Assembly: GCA_025656675.1 (NCBI GenBank)
Contig: JAHXHN010000001.1
Span: forward strand, 186,001 to 250,000
DNA length: 64,000 bases
Reading direction: 5' to 3'
From: Candidatus Thiodiazotropha sp. (ex Codakia rugifera)
GTDB lineage: Bacteria > Pseudomonadota > Gammaproteobacteria > Chromatiales > Chromatiaceae
The translations under genes and the position numbers were made by a program. A model generated the notes under the pieces. The model had not been told where the DNA came from. It searched no databases and saw only the letters and a program-made list of their open reading frames with translations. Positions 44,860 through 54,981 of this stretch are shown in pieces (within the stretch, counting starts at the first letter, position 1; every line of letters starts with the position of its first letter).

Positions 44860-47253
44860 ATGCAGGCAGAAGAAGATAACATCCAAGAAGAGATTATCGA
44901 GGTCATCAGCGGCCAAGATCTGGCACCCGCTAATGAGGTACTGCCCAATCTTATCCATCTGTTACCTGTCTCGGCACGACCGTTCTTTCCTGGTCAGGCG
45001 GTTCCTCTTCTGATGGAACAGGAGCATTGGGAAAGCACCATGGAAGCAGTGACCAACTCCCCCCATAGCCTGCTCGGTGTGGTGCTATCAGATGCAGAGT
45101 CGGCAGAGAGCGCCACCCCCGATACGTTCAAGGCTATTGGTACTGTCTGCCGGGTCCATCGGGTGCAACGGTCCGAAGGTCGACTACAGGTATTGGTAGA
45201 GTGCCTGCAGCGCTTTCGTACCGAGAAGATCGTACACACTGAAACACCGTTCACGGCCCGTATCGAATACTTGCCCGAGCCTGCCAGTGATAGCAAGGAG
45301 ATCAAACCCTATGCGGTTGCGATCATCAACACGATCAAGGAGCTGCTACCACTCAATCCCCTCTATGCGGAAGAGCTGCGGATGTTTCTCGACCGTTTCG
45401 GACCTGACGATCCCTCCCATCTGACCGATTTTGCCGCCAGCCTCACAACGTCTGATAAATTCCAACTGCAGGCCGTATTGGAGAGCGTTGAGCTGTTGCC
45501 CCGGATGGAGAAGGTCCTTGAGCTGCTGCATCGCGAGCTTGAAGTTGTGAAGGCTCAAGCATCGATCCGTAAGACTGTTGAGCAGCGTATGGAGAAACAG
45601 CAACGTGAGTTTCTGTTACGCGAGCAGTTGAAAGCGATTCAACAGGAACTGGGCATTGAAAAGGACGACCGTACCGCTGAGCTGGACAAGTTCCGGGAGC
45701 GACTGGAGAAGCTGACACTGACGGAACAGGCTCAACTACGGGTCGATGAAGAGATGAATAAGTTGGCCGTACTGGAACCCGGCTCCCCGGAATACTCGGT
45801 CACCCGGAACTACCTTGACTGGATCACCCTGTTGCCCTGGGGAATCAACTCAGTGGACAAGCTAGACCTACAGTTTGCCCGCAAGACCCTGGATAAGGAT
45901 CACTATGGGTTGGAGGATGTCAAGGAGCGCATTCTTGAGTTTCTTGCACTAGGCATCATGAAAGGACAGATCGCCGGCTCTATTATACTCCTGGTTGGCC
46001 CTCCCGGTGTTGGCAAGACCTCTATCGGGCACTTGATCGCCGAGGCAATGGGCCGCAAGTTCTACCGCTTTTCAGTCGGCGGTATCCGCGATGAGGCGGA
46101 AATCAAAGGGCATCGTCGCACCTACATCGGCGCCATGCCGGGCAAGTTTCTCCAGGCGATGAAGGATGCAGGTACCCAAAACCCGGTTATCATGCTCGAC
46201 GAAATCGACAAGATTGGTGCTTCCTATCATGGCGATCCCGCTTCTGCACTGTTAGAGGTGCTGGACCCCGAGCAGAACAGCGATTTTCTCGACCACTATC
46301 TGGATCTACGCTTCGATCTATCAAAAGCACTGTTCATCTGTACCGCAAATCAACTCGATACTATCCCAAGACCCCTGCTTGACCGCATGGAAACCATCGC
46401 CTTATCGGGCTATATCGCCAGTGAGAAACTGCAGATTGCCCGTAAATACCTGCTGCCCCGTCAGCTTAAGCGAGCCGGTCTGAAACGCAGTGAACTCAAA
46501 CTCAACAGCAAAGCCCTGCGCGCCATAATAGAAGGCTATGCCCGGGATGCCGGAGTCCGCCGACTGGAAAAACAGATCGGAAAAATCGTACGTAAAGCTG
46601 TGGTAAAGATCCTCGAAGGGGCGAAAAAACCGATTGAGGTCACTGTTGATGATCTCAAGGGATACCTGGGTGGCGCTGTCTTTAAGGATGAGCGCAATCT
46701 GAGTGGAGCCGGTGTTGTGACCGGACTCGCCTGGACCGCCATGGGGGGTGCAACACTGAATATCGAGGCCGTCGCCACCCATGAGTTCAATCGTGGCTTG
46801 AAACTGACTGGCCAGCTGGGTGATGTGATGCGCGAATCGGCCGAAATCGCCTATGGTTATATCGTCAGCCATGCAGCGGAGTTCGGGGTGAATAAGGACT
46901 TCTTTGAGAAGGCCTTTGTACACCTGCATGTCCCGGCGGGAGCAACCCCCAAAGACGGACCTTCAGCTGGCATTACCATGGCTTCGGCATTACTCTCTTT
47001 GGCAAGGAAACAACCGGTACGAAATATCGCCATGACCGGTGAACTGACACTGACTGGACAGGTATTTCCGGTCGGCGGTATCAGAGAAAAAGTCATCGCT
47101 GCGCGTCGTGCTGGCATGCGTGAGTTAATCCTTCCGGAAGATAACCGTACCGACTACGAGGAAGTGCCAGAACATATTCGAAAAGGCATCAAAGTCCACT
47201 TCGCGTCAGTCTTCGAAGATGTATTACCCTTACTGTTTCGCAATAGGAAATAG
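44860..47253 (+). CDS. lon: ATP-dependent Lon protease
   Basis: This 797-aa LonA-type protease degrades misfolded and regulatory proteins. It has the N-terminal substrate-binding domain, a coiled-coil region, an AAA+ module with Walker A GPPGVGKT (380-387) and Walker B VIMLDEIDK, and a C-terminal serine-lysine protease domain with Ser702 in DGPSAG and Lys744 in REKVIAA. ATG 44860 follows GAGAAAGG by 7-8 bases; a TTG just after rsmA is less likely. Length is normal. No sigma32-type promoter could be identified in the short gap to rsmA. Confidence 0.95.
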   Translation: MQAEEDNIQEEIIEVISGQDLAPANEVLPNLIHLLPVSARPFFPGQAVPLLMEQEHWESTMEAVTNSPHSLLGVVLSDAESAESATPDTFKAIGTVCRVHRVQRSEGRLQVLVECLQRFRTEKIVHTETPFTARIEYLPEPASDSKEIKPYAVAIINTIKELLPLNPLYAEELRMFLDRFGPDDPSHLTDFAASLTTSDKFQLQAVLESVELLPRMEKVLELLHRELEVVKAQASIRKTVEQRMEKQQREFLLREQLKAIQQELGIEKDDRTAELDKFRERLEKLTLTEQAQLRVDEEMNKLAVLEPGSPEYSVTRNYLDWITLLPWGINSVDKLDLQFARKTLDKDHYGLEDVKERILEFLALGIMKGQIAGSIILLVGPPGVGKTSIGHLIAEAMGRKFYRFSVGGIRDEAEIKGHRRTYIGAMPGKFLQAMKDAGTQNPVIMLDEIDKIGASYHGDPASALLEVLDPEQNSDFLDHYLDLRFDLSKALFICTANQLDTIPRPLLDRMETIALSGYIASEKLQIARKYLLPRQLKRAGLKRSELKLNSKALRAIIEGYARDAGVRRLEKQIGKIVRKAVVKILEGAKKPIEVTVDDLKGYLGGAVFKDERNLSGAGVVTGLAWTAMGGATLNIEAVATHEFNRGLKLTGQLGDVMRESAEIAYGYIVSHAAEFGVNKDFFEKAFVHLHVPAGATPKDGPSAGITMASALLSLARKQPVRNIAMTGELTLTGQVFPVGGIREKVIAARRAGMRELILPEDNRTDYEEVPEHIRKGIKVHFASVFEDVLPLLFRNRK

Positions 47254-47479
47254 AGGGAAAAAGACCCGCAATACGCCATATCAATGAGTCACATCATCAT
47301 TGACGCACATCAAGGTGGGAACCCCAACGGTTATCTTAAGGTGACGTCCACTAAAATTTTGGGGTTTCCATAAGGGGGGAGAGATCTTACTCTTCCCATT
47401 GACCTAACTCGACAAACACATATTCAGGTTTTTGGCCAGAAGTGTAACCGCCTGATTAACACTTTTGAGGTACCACATC
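47254..47479. other. Intergenic region between lon and nnrS
   Basis: 226 bp with an FNR-type box at 47300-47313 and a candidate -10 (TATCTT, 47332-47337). The remainder shows no gene or strong hairpin. Confidence 0.5.
47300..47313 (+). promoter_or_regulatory. FNR/DNR-type binding site upstream of nnrS
   Basis: TTGACGCACATCAA fits the CRP/FNR-family consensus TTGAYNNNNRTCAA exactly. Its centre is about 173 bp before the nnrS start. nnrS genes are typically under such control by NO- or oxygen-sensing regulators. Confidence 0.6.
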
Positions 47480-48679
47480 ATGGGAGTTATCCCACTCGGA
47501 GAACGCCCTGCTCCATCCAGCCCCCCAACAGGGTGGGCTCCATTCGCATTGGGATTTCGGCCATTCTTCGCGCTTGCCGCACTCTCTGGCCTGTTCTTGA
47601 TGATCCTCTGGGTTACATTCTTCTATACCGGCGTAGCCCCTAGCCGCTATTTTACTACGATCGATTGGCATAGCCATGAAATGCTGTTTGGTTTCACCAC
47701 CGCCATTATCGCCGGTTTCCTTTTGACTGCCGTCCGTAACTGGACGGGCATTGACACACTCACTGGGAAACCACTGGCCTTGCTTGCCCTGCTCTGGCTG
47801 ATGGGCAGGCTGCTACCCTTTACCCCCTCGATACCACACTGGCTGATAGCACTGACAGACTGGCTGTTTCTACCTGCCCTGGTTGTTGCCCTCTACCCGC
47901 CCCTGATAAAGGCAGAAAATCGTATAAACCGTCTCTTTCTCCCCTTACTGACAGGAATGGCGTTTGCGAATCTGCTCTACCATTTACAGGGATTGGGACT
48001 GACAGCTACAGCACAACGGGGGTTGGAGTTGATGCTTAATCTAGTACTACTGCTACTGATCTTCGTGGGTGGCAGAGTACTACCCTTCTTCACAGAAAAG
48101 GCCGTCAAAGGCGCTGCACCCAAATTCAGCAAACGTCGCGAGCAGTGGGTCTACATCACCATAATTCTCTGGACTTTGAGCGAACTGATACTGCCTTTGT
48201 CTGGGCTGTTGTTCCCTGCCGCAGCCGGTGTTGCCGTCACACAAGCATGGCGTTTCATCGATTGGTATCACCCGGGGATATGGAAAAAGCCGATTCTTTG
48301 GGTACTGTTTACCGGACTCTTATGGCTCATCATAGGTTTCCTGCTAAAAGGCTTAGCCCTGCTTGACCTATTTCCTCAGAATCTCTCTACCCATGCATTG
48401 ACTGCAGGGGCTATTGGTGTCTTCACGCTTGGCATGATGGCCAGGGTCACCCTCGGACATACCGGTAGAGAGATCGAACCGAACAGTTACATGAGCTTAG
48501 GTTTTGTCCTGATCAATCTTGCTGTTGTGATTCGTGTATTTCTGCCACTTACCGATCTGCTCAGCTACCAGACGTGCATTGGACTGGCAGGATCGCTCTG
48601 GGTGGCATGCTTCCTCATCTTTGTTTTGACCTACCTGCCTATCCTGATGCGCCCACGAATTGATGGTAGACCAGGATAA
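47480..48679 (+). CDS. nnrS: NnrS family membrane protein
   Basis: This 399-aa protein has about twelve hydrophobic helices and conserved His/aromatic motifs of the family (IDWHSHEMLFGFTTAIIAGFLLTAVRNWTG near the N-terminus; MMARVTLGHTGRE near the C-terminus). NnrS proteins bind haem and copper and help cells withstand nitric oxide. ATG 47480 has GAGG 9 bases upstream; an earlier TTG overlaps that signal. Control by an FNR-type site upstream is likely. No nitrite or NO reductase genes are in the window. Confidence 0.93.
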   Translation: MGVIPLGERPAPSSPPTGWAPFALGFRPFFALAALSGLFLMILWVTFFYTGVAPSRYFTTIDWHSHEMLFGFTTAIIAGFLLTAVRNWTGIDTLTGKPLALLALLWLMGRLLPFTPSIPHWLIALTDWLFLPALVVALYPPLIKAENRINRLFLPLLTGMAFANLLYHLQGLGLTATAQRGLELMLNLVLLLLIFVGGRVLPFFTEKAVKGAAPKFSKRREQWVYITIILWTLSELILPLSGLLFPAAAGVAVTQAWRFIDWYHPGIWKKPILWVLFTGLLWLIIGFLLKGLALLDLFPQNLSTHALTAGAIGVFTLGMMARVTLGHTGREIEPNSYMSLGFVLINLAVVIRVFLPLTDLLSYQTCIGLAGSLWVACFLIFVLTYLPILMRPRIDGRPG

Positions 48680-48759
48680 GCAGCCATATCGCTGATAAAA
48701 AAGCGGCCAGTGAATAGCCCTATGCTATCGTCCTCAAGCATTCGATAGATAATTAGTTA

Positions 48760-48788
48760 TTGAATACTTTAGTAATTACTAATATTCT
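48760..48788 (+). promoter_or_regulatory. Candidate promoter of the sulfur globule gene
   Basis: TTGAAT (48760-48765), a 17-bp spacer and TATTCT (48783-48788) would give a leader near 59 nt. A perfect palindrome TAGTAATTACTA (48770-48781) lies in the spacer, where a regulator could bind. Matches to consensus are moderate (4 of 6 each). Confidence 0.35.
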
Positions 48789-48853
48789 TTCGCTCCATAA
48801 GTAACGCAGTAACTACTTTACATTTTTATCAAACATAATCTGAGGAATAACTC

Positions 48854-49210
48854 ATGTCTAAAATTGTAAAAATCGCAGCCGCTGCTGCTCTGATCGCCGC
48901 TTCTGCTTCTGCTTCTGCATGGTGGGGCAACCCTTGGAACAACGGTTGGGGCAACAACAACAGCAATGACTTCTTCGGTAACGGTGACGGTTCCGGTGAC
49001 TTCTCTTTCAACATGAGCGGCAGTGGTCGTGGCGCAGGCAATGGTTATGGCCGTGGCTACAATGACTACTACAACCGTCCTTACTACGGTTATGGCGCTC
49101 CTTACGGTGCTCCTTATGGCGCTCCTTATGGCGCTCCTTACGGTGCCCCAGCTCCTTACGGCGCTCCTGTTGCCCCTCAGGCTCCTGCTCCTGCTCCTGC
49201 TGCACAGTAA
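48854..49210 (+). CDS. Sulfur globule envelope protein
   Basis: This 118-aa protein has a signal peptide (ending ASASA before WWGNPW). The mature chain is Gly/Asn/Tyr/Pro-rich: [16 protein letters not shown], a Gly/Tyr middle, five GAPY-like units and a Pro/Ala tail. This composition and the start [29 protein letters not shown] pattern match sulfur globule proteins (Sgp) of Chromatiaceae and symbionts, which coat periplasmic sulfur deposits. Compared with the Allochromatium SgpA/SgpB type, the GAPY run is the distinctive part. GAGGAATAA precedes ATG by 8 bases, and three hairpins follow the stop, as expected for an abundant stable mRNA. Confidence 0.88.
   Translation: MSKIVKIAAAAALIAASASASAWWGNPWNNGWGNNNSNDFFGNGDGSGDFSFNMSGSGRGAGNGYGRGYNDYYNRPYYGYGAPYGAPYGAPYGAPYGAPAPYGAPVAPQAPAPAPAAQ
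49094..49150 (+). repeat. 12-bp tandem repeat encoding GAPY units
   Basis: Four complete units of the type GGCGCTCCTTAC/T plus a partial fifth (GGTGCCCCA) encode [19 protein letters not shown]. Units differ only at third codon positions, so slippage could change copy number. Confidence 0.85.
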
Positions 49211-49226
49211 TCACTACCGAGTGATT
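49209..49226 (+). promoter_or_regulatory. First hairpin after the sulfur globule gene
   Basis: AATCACT and AGTGATT form a 7-bp stem with loop ACCG, directly at the stop codon. Confidence 0.5.
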
Positions 49227-49234
49227 GCTTAGCA

Positions 49235-49252
49235 GGTCCACCCAGGTGGACC
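49235..49252 (+). promoter_or_regulatory. Second hairpin after the sulfur globule gene
   Basis: GGTCCACCCAGGTGGACC is an almost loop-less perfect palindrome with 8-bp arms, 25 bp after the stop. It lacks a U-tract and could stabilise the mRNA or be a protein-binding site. Confidence 0.5.
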
Positions 49253-49257
49253 AAAGA

Positions 49258-49288
49258 CACAAAGGCGGACAATTTGTCCGCCTTTGTG
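49258..49288 (+). terminator. Strong hairpin terminator after the sulfur globule gene
   Basis: CACAAAGGCGGACAA and TTGTCCGCCTTTGTG are perfect 15-bp arms. The stem is followed by CATTTTGGG, so the U-tract is modest. It probably works in both directions, since ssb converges from the right. Confidence 0.75.
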
Positions 49289-49401
49289 CATTTTGGGTCT
49301 AGTTCATTTTCCTGATCAAGATTTCACATTGCTTTTTAACAGCCGATTAAATCAGCAGCAAAGGGAAAAAAAGACCGGACACCGATCAGCTAAGGTATGT
49401 T

Positions 49402-49854
49402 TCAAAAAGGAATATCGTCATCGAAGTCGTTATCAGGCACTGATGCAGGCGCCGCTGTCGGCTGTGGCCTCGATGCACCCTGTGACTGTTGAGGTGCGTC
49501 AAAAGAGGCACTACCACCCCGACTATCGAGCATCTGCATCTCGTTGGCCACGATTTCAGTTGTGTAACGGTCTTGGCCATCCTGTCCCTGCCACTTGCGG
49601 GTGCGCAGACTGCCCTCTACATAGACCTTGGATCCCTTTCTCAGATACTCACCGGCAATTTCACCCAGACGATTGAAAAACACCACCCGGTGCCACTCGG
49701 TCCGCTCCTGTTGCTCGCCACTGTTCTTGTCTTTCCAGGACTCTGATGTTGCCAGGGTTATATTGGTGACAGCGCCTCCACTGGGCATATAACGGGTCTC
49801 CGGATCCTTGCCCAGGTTGCCAATCAGGATTACTTTGTTGATTCCTCGAGCCAT
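49402..49854 (-). CDS. ssb: Single-stranded DNA-binding protein
   Basis: This 150-aa SSB has an N-terminal OB fold ([27 protein letters not shown]), a Gln/Ser/Pro-rich linker and the acidic C-terminal tip ending DDDIPF, which recruits repair and replication proteins. ATG 49854 follows GGAGAG by 7 bases. The gene is in the classic uvrA / MFS / ssb neighbourhood. Confidence 0.96.
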   Translation of the reverse strand: MARGINKVILIGNLGKDPETRYMPSGGAVTNITLATSESWKDKNSGEQQERTEWHRVVFFNRLGEIAGEYLRKGSKVYVEGSLRTRKWQGQDGQDRYTTEIVANEMQMLDSRGGSASFDAPQQSQGASRPQPTAAPASVPDNDFDDDIPF

Positions 49855-49931
49855 CTGTTTTCTCTCCACAGCTGTTTTTAGCTCCATCCATTGGAGCCTT
49901 TCATCAATTCAGGCGGACAAGTCTATCACCC

Positions 49932-51314
49932 TCACCCTTGTACGGCATAGAAATCGAGGGCATCTTGATCTACCACACCCAAATCGACTTTGAGATAGGC
50001 GACACCATCCTCGGCAATAATGACAGCATCATCCACCCCGTCAATAGCCATCAGCTTTGCAGCCAGAATCCCGACATCGTCCTCTTCCAACTCACCGACC
50101 GGTAACAAATAGTTACTCAGATAGTTCGGATCCGACATCCCCCAGGCAACCAGAAACCAGACCAACACCATGCCGGCACAGAGCAGGAATGTACCTTCAT
50201 TTCCGTAGTGGGTATGAAACCACCCCCCCAGTGCACCTCCCAGAAAGGCACCGATGAATTGAGAGCTGGAGTAGACACCCATGGCGGTGCCCTTGCGCTC
50301 CCCAGGCGCCGCTTTGGCAATCAGGGACGGCAGGGTTGCTTCCAACAGATTAAAGGCCGTAAAAAAGACAAACAGGGCCGCTACCATGCCACTCAAGGTA
50401 TTGCTGAATCTGTAGAGCACCATTGTGGCCAACCCAAGCGCAACGATGGCGCCAATGAAGACCGGGCGCATACGCCGCCTGCTTTCTGCGATGATAACGA
50501 AGGGAATCATTGCCACCATGGACAACAACATTACAGGCAGGTAGACCTGCCAGTGATCTTCACTGACCATTCCAAGGTCCCGCAATGCCAGCGGGTAAGC
50601 AAGAAACATCGCTGTCAGACACATGTGCAATGTCAGGATACCAAAGTCGAGACGCAACAACTCCGGCTCTGAAAGTACCTTACCGAACTGTCCTGGAACC
50701 GCTTCCGCATCACGGTGGAAATGGCTCTCTTTTGGGGTGGGTACGATAAAGATGACAATGCCAACCCCACCGAGGGCCAACACAGCGGTCAACCAGAAGA
50801 TTCCCGGTACACCGATCCAGCTGTTGAGAATGGGTCCCATGATCAATGCCACGGCAAATGCGACACCAATACTGATTCCGATAATCGCCATCATACGCAG
50901 ACGTCGCTGTTCTCGACTGAGATCAGCAGCCAACGCCATGATGACAGCAGCAATGGCACCACTGCCCTGCAGAGCGCGACCAAAAATAATGCCATAGATG
51001 GTCTCGGAACTGGCCGCAACAGCACTGCCTAGGGCAAAGATCAGCAGACCGCCAACCAATACAGGCTTGCGCCCGATGCGATCAGAGAGCATACCGAACG
51101 GAATCTGTAACAACGCCTGCGTCAGGCCATACACACCGATCGCCAGCCCGACCAACAACGGTGTAACCTCAGGAAGCCCCTCTGCATAAAGTGCAAACAC
51201 CGGCAGGATGAGAAAAAGGCCCAACATTCGTAGGGAAAATATCCCGGAGAGCGAGTAGGCTGCTCGTCGTTCAATCGCGTTCAGTCCAGTGTCGCCGCCC
51301 CGCCCTTTCGTCAT
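49932..51314 (-). CDS. YajR-like MFS transporter with a C-terminal ferredoxin-like domain
   Basis: This 460-aa protein has twelve TM helices with the MFS motif A region GMLSDRIGRKPVLVGG, and an extra cytoplasmic C-terminal domain (residues about 390-460; DDVGILAAKLMAIDGVDDAVIIAEDGVAYLKVD). That tail has a beta-alpha-beta pattern like the YAM domain of YajR. It lies between ssb and divergent uvrA, an arrangement also found in Pseudomonas. Substrate unknown. The 85-bp gap to uvrA holds both promoters and no recognisable LexA box. Confidence 0.88.
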   Translation of the reverse strand: MTKGRGGDTGLNAIERRAAYSLSGIFSLRMLGLFLILPVFALYAEGLPEVTPLLVGLAIGVYGLTQALLQIPFGMLSDRIGRKPVLVGGLLIFALGSAVAASSETIYGIIFGRALQGSGAIAAVIMALAADLSREQRRLRMMAIIGISIGVAFAVALIMGPILNSWIGVPGIFWLTAVLALGGVGIVIFIVPTPKESHFHRDAEAVPGQFGKVLSEPELLRLDFGILTLHMCLTAMFLAYPLALRDLGMVSEDHWQVYLPVMLLSMVAMIPFVIIAESRRRMRPVFIGAIVALGLATMVLYRFSNTLSGMVAALFVFFTAFNLLEATLPSLIAKAAPGERKGTAMGVYSSSQFIGAFLGGALGGWFHTHYGNEGTFLLCAGMVLVWFLVAWGMSDPNYLSNYLLPVGELEEDDVGILAAKLMAIDGVDDAVIIAEDGVAYLKVDLGVVDQDALDFYAVQG

Positions 51315-51399
51315 CTATAGATCGCTTTGCCAGTGAATAAAAAGAGGGCGTATAGTATCAGGTTCGCTCAATTCAATGCAGTACTAGCCCGACATTATT

Positions 51400-54219
51400 A
51401 TGGACACGATCAGCATTCGCGGTGCGCGCACCCACAATTTGCAAAATGTAGACTTGGATTTGCCGCGGGATAAGCTGATCGTATTCACCGGTCTGTCGGG
51501 TTCCGGCAAGTCTTCTCTGGCCTTCGATACCATCTATGCAGAGGGACAACGTCGTTATGTCGAGTCGCTCTCCGCCTATGCACGACAGTTTCTGTCGTTA
51601 ATGGAGAAGCCCGATGTGGATCACATCGAGGGACTCTCACCCGCCATCTCCATTGAGCAGAAGACCACATCCCACAACCCCCGTTCAACCGTCGGCACGA
51701 TTACAGAGATCTATGATTATCTGCGACTGCTGTTCGCACGGGTAGGTACACCGCGTTGTCCGGAGCATGACACAACCCTGGAAGCTCAAAGTATCAGTCA
51801 AATGGTCGATCAGGTGCTGGCCCTGCCGGAGGGTGACAGGCTGATGTTGCTGGCACCGGTTATACAAGCGCGTAAAGGTGAACACCATAAGCTGTTGCAG
51901 GAGTTGCATACCCAAGGGTATATCCGTGCACGTATCGATGGAGAAGTCTTCGAGCTCGACGATGCCCCTACGCTGGAACTGCATAAAAAGCACAATATCG
52001 AGGTGGTCGTCGACCGCTTCAAGGTACGCGAGGACCTATCCACCCGACTGGCTGAGTCCTTCGAGACCGCTCTCAATCTGGCCGATGGTCTGGTCCGGGT
52101 TGCCTGGATGGATGACAGCCAGGAGGAGATGGTCTTCTCTTCCCGTTTTGCCTGTCCTCACTGCGGCTACAGCCTGTCAGAGTTGGAGCCACGACTGTTC
52201 TCGTTCAACAATCCCGTTGGTGCCTGCCCAACCTGCGATGGTCTCGGTGTTGAACAATTTTTTGACCCAACAAAGGTCGTTGCCCACCCGGACCTCTCGC
52301 TGGCGGGTGGCGCGGTAAGAAGCTGGGATCGACGCAATGCTTATTACTTTCAGATGATTGCATCCCTGGGACGACATTTTGATTTCGATCCCGAGACACC
52401 CTGGGAAGCGCTTGCCAAGAAGGTACAGAAGATCATTCTTCAGGGTAGCGGTCGAGAATCCATTGAGTTCAGCTACTACAATGACCGTGGCCGCTCGGTT
52501 AAGAAAAGCCACCCCTTCGAGGGCATCATTCCCAACATGCAGCGCCGCTATCGGGAAACCGACTCCAACGCGGTACGTGAAGAGCTGTCACGTTATATCT
52601 CCAGTCAGTCCTGCCCAGACTGTGCCGGCACCCGGTTGACCCAGGCCGCACGGCATGTGTTTATCGACAAGCACAATCTACCCGAGATTACCTGCATGCC
52701 CATCGGCCAGGCAAAGACCTCTTTCATGAAACTCAAACTGCCTGGCAAGCGAGGCAAAATCGCCGAGAAGATCCTCAAGGAGATTGACCAGCGATTACAC
52801 TTCCTGGTTAATGTCGGCCTCGACTACCTGACCCTCGACCGCAGTGCCGAAACCCTCTCCGGGGGAGAGGCTCAGCGCATTCGCCTGGCCAGCCAGATCG
52901 GAGCCGGTCTGGTCGGCGTCATGTATGTCCTTGACGAACCCTCCATCGGCCTGCACCAACGGGACAACCAACGCCTGCTCGACACCCTGACCTACCTGCG
53001 GGATCTGGGTAATACCGTAATTGTCGTTGAGCATGACGAGGAGGCCATCCGCAGTGCAGACCATGTGGTTGATATCGGCCCGGGTGCGGGTATACATGGG
53101 GGACGTATCATCGCTCAGGGGACAGCAGAAACGATTGCTAAAAGTAAGGGTTCCCTGACTGGTGACTACCTCAGTGGCACGCGTACCATCGACATACCTG
53201 AACGTACCACAGCAACTGATCCAACACGCAATCTGGAGCTCCTGGGCGCCACAGGCAATAACCTCAAATCTGTAGACCTGGTTGTTCCTGTCGGTAGCTT
53301 TTGCTGTATCACCGGGGTCTCAGGTTCCGGTAAGTCGACCTTGATCAATGACACCCTCTACCCGATCTGCGCCGCCGCGCTGAACAAGGCCAATACGTCA
53401 CCCGCCCCCTATTCTGAAGTACGTGGGCTGGACCATTTCGACAAGGTCGTGGATATCGATCAAAGCCCCATCGGACGCACTCCCCGTTCCAACCCAGCAA
53501 CTTATACCGGTCTGTTCACCCCTATTCGGGAACTGTTTGCCGGTACCCATGAAGCCCGCTCACGAGGCTATACACCGGGGCGTTTCAGCTTCAATGTCAA
53601 GGGTGGACGATGCGAGGCCTGCAGCGGCGATGGCGTGATCAAGGTGGAGATGCACTTTCTGCCTGACATCTATGTGCAGTGTGATGTCTGCAAGGGTAAG
53701 CGTTACAATCGCGAAACCCTGGAAATTCACTACAAGGGAAAGACCATCGATGCAGTACTCGGCATGACCGTCGAGGAGGCTGTAGCATTTTTCGATGCAG
53801 TCCCCGCTATCAAACGAAAACTACAAACCCTGATGGATGTCGGCCTCTCCTACATCTCCCTTGGACAGAACGCGACCACCTTATCGGGGGGAGAAGCCCA
53901 GCGGGTCAAGCTCTCCAGGGAACTCTCGAAACGAGACACTGGAAATACTCTCTACATCCTGGATGAGCCGACTACCGGTCTGCATTTTCATGACGTCAAC
54001 CATCTGCTGGAGGTACTGCATCGACTGCGTAATCATGGCAATACCGTGGTGGTGATAGAGCATAACCTTGATGTCGTAAAAACCGCTGACTGGATCATTG
54101 ACCTTGGCCCCGAAGGCGGCCATCGAGGTGGGGAAATCGTCGCCCAGGGAACACCGCAAAGCCTCACGAAAGTACGTGCTTCACACACCGGACATTACCT
54201 GAAAAAACTCAAAAAATAG
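51400..54219 (+). CDS. uvrA: Excinuclease ABC subunit A
   Basis: This 939-aa ABC-type ATPase scans DNA for bulky lesions in nucleotide excision repair with UvrB. Two ATP-binding halves are complete: Walker [10 protein letters not shown] near residue 30 and GVSGSGKST near residue 640, each with an LSGGEAQR signature. Zinc fingers are CPHCGYSL...CPTC, and CEACSGDG...[14 protein letters not shown] is also present. Length is typical. It is divergent from the YajR-like gene. Confidence 0.97.
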   Translation: MDTISIRGARTHNLQNVDLDLPRDKLIVFTGLSGSGKSSLAFDTIYAEGQRRYVESLSAYARQFLSLMEKPDVDHIEGLSPAISIEQKTTSHNPRSTVGTITEIYDYLRLLFARVGTPRCPEHDTTLEAQSISQMVDQVLALPEGDRLMLLAPVIQARKGEHHKLLQELHTQGYIRARIDGEVFELDDAPTLELHKKHNIEVVVDRFKVREDLSTRLAESFETALNLADGLVRVAWMDDSQEEMVFSSRFACPHCGYSLSELEPRLFSFNNPVGACPTCDGLGVEQFFDPTKVVAHPDLSLAGGAVRSWDRRNAYYFQMIASLGRHFDFDPETPWEALAKKVQKIILQGSGRESIEFSYYNDRGRSVKKSHPFEGIIPNMQRRYRETDSNAVREELSRYISSQSCPDCAGTRLTQAARHVFIDKHNLPEITCMPIGQAKTSFMKLKLPGKRGKIAEKILKEIDQRLHFLVNVGLDYLTLDRSAETLSGGEAQRIRLASQIGAGLVGVMYVLDEPSIGLHQRDNQRLLDTLTYLRDLGNTVIVVEHDEEAIRSADHVVDIGPGAGIHGGRIIAQGTAETIAKSKGSLTGDYLSGTRTIDIPERTTATDPTRNLELLGATGNNLKSVDLVVPVGSFCCITGVSGSGKSTLINDTLYPICAAALNKANTSPAPYSEVRGLDHFDKVVDIDQSPIGRTPRSNPATYTGLFTPIRELFAGTHEARSRGYTPGRFSFNVKGGRCEACSGDGVIKVEMHFLPDIYVQCDVCKGKRYNRETLEIHYKGKTIDAVLGMTVEEAVAFFDAVPAIKRKLQTLMDVGLSYISLGQNATTLSGGEAQRVKLSRELSKRDTGNTLYILDEPTTGLHFHDVNHLLEVLHRLRNHGNTVVVIEHNLDVVKTADWIIDLGPEGGHRGGEIVAQGTPQSLTKVRASHTGHYLKKLKK

Positions 54220-54239
54220 GCAGTCAGAGACCAAAAGCC

Positions 54240-54257
54240 GTTGGCATTAGTGCCAAC
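54240..54257. terminator. Hairpin between convergent uvrA and reductase genes
   Basis: GTTGGCA and TGCCAAC form a 7-bp stem with loop TTAG; the loop contains the stop codon of the minus-strand gene. It lies 20 bp after uvrA, is weak, and has no U-tract. Confidence 0.35.
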
Positions 54258-54840
54258 GCATCAAAGTTTGTTCGATACGTTTACGAAATTTCGTTATCCG
54301 GGCCTGATCCAGATCTTCGCTTTTATAGAGTGTCAAATAGGTCAGTTTACTTCGCTTTGCACAGGTTCCGAGTAATGCAAGTTTAAGTACTCTTTTTTGT
54401 GGTTGTCGCAATAACAACCGGTCCACCCACCATGGTGAACCCAATGTCGTGATCACAAGCACCCTTCTCAACCTGTCCAGTCGGGCTTTGATTGCTCCGA
54501 AATCACTTGCATGATCGTAAGCAATCCCAGGACCCCAGACCCGATCGAACCAACCTTTCAGCATGGCAGGAAAACCAAACCACCAGGTAGGAAAAAGCAG
54601 TACCAATCCCTCTGCTTCAAGCAACCTCTCTACCTGTTCAGCAACGCCTGATATATCGTAACTATCACGATAGTATGAAGCCCGCTCTTGTATGGTAAGA
54701 GCTGGATCGAACGCTTGTCCATAGAGATCCTCTGTAACAACTTCATGCCCCATACCTTCCAGCTGATTGACTACCTGATGAGTCAACTGTCTGCAAAGAC
54801 TGTCTGATAAGGGGTGTGTTGTTACAACTAGGCACTTCAC
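54247..54840 (-). CDS. Flavodoxin-fold NAD(P)H dehydrogenase (quinone)-like protein
   Basis: This 197-aa protein belongs to the NQO1/ModaB-like family. The FMN/FAD-binding start is CLVVTTHPLSDSLCRQL, and the flavin-site motif is FPTWWFGFPAMLKGWFDRVWGPG. Such enzymes make two-electron reductions of quinones and protect against redox cycling. It starts at GTG 54840 after AGGAAAAAG. It is divergent from gorA, fitting an oxidative-stress theme, but no common regulator is visible. Confidence 0.87.
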   Translation of the reverse strand: MKCLVVTTHPLSDSLCRQLTHQVVNQLEGMGHEVVTEDLYGQAFDPALTIQERASYYRDSYDISGVAEQVERLLEAEGLVLLFPTWWFGFPAMLKGWFDRVWGPGIAYDHASDFGAIKARLDRLRRVLVITTLGSPWWVDRLLLRQPQKRVLKLALLGTCAKRSKLTYLTLYKSEDLDQARITKFRKRIEQTLMRWH

Positions 54841-54981
54841 GGCTTTTTCCTGGTCCCACTAATCTGGGGAACTTGATTGTAATGTGACATTGAGTGCTTC
54901 CCAAGCTGAAATTAACTAACTGACTTAACACTGACTATGGAGTACGTTGGTTAACCGATATTTCTGTTACAAGGGCGACGC

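Noticed and set aside
47390..47430. Second FNR box TTGACCTAACTCGACAA near nnrS
   Set aside because: Half-site spacing does not fit the N4 rule.
51315..51399. LexA/SOS box between the YajR-like gene and uvrA
   Set aside because: No sequence close to CTGT-N8-ACAG was found in the gap.
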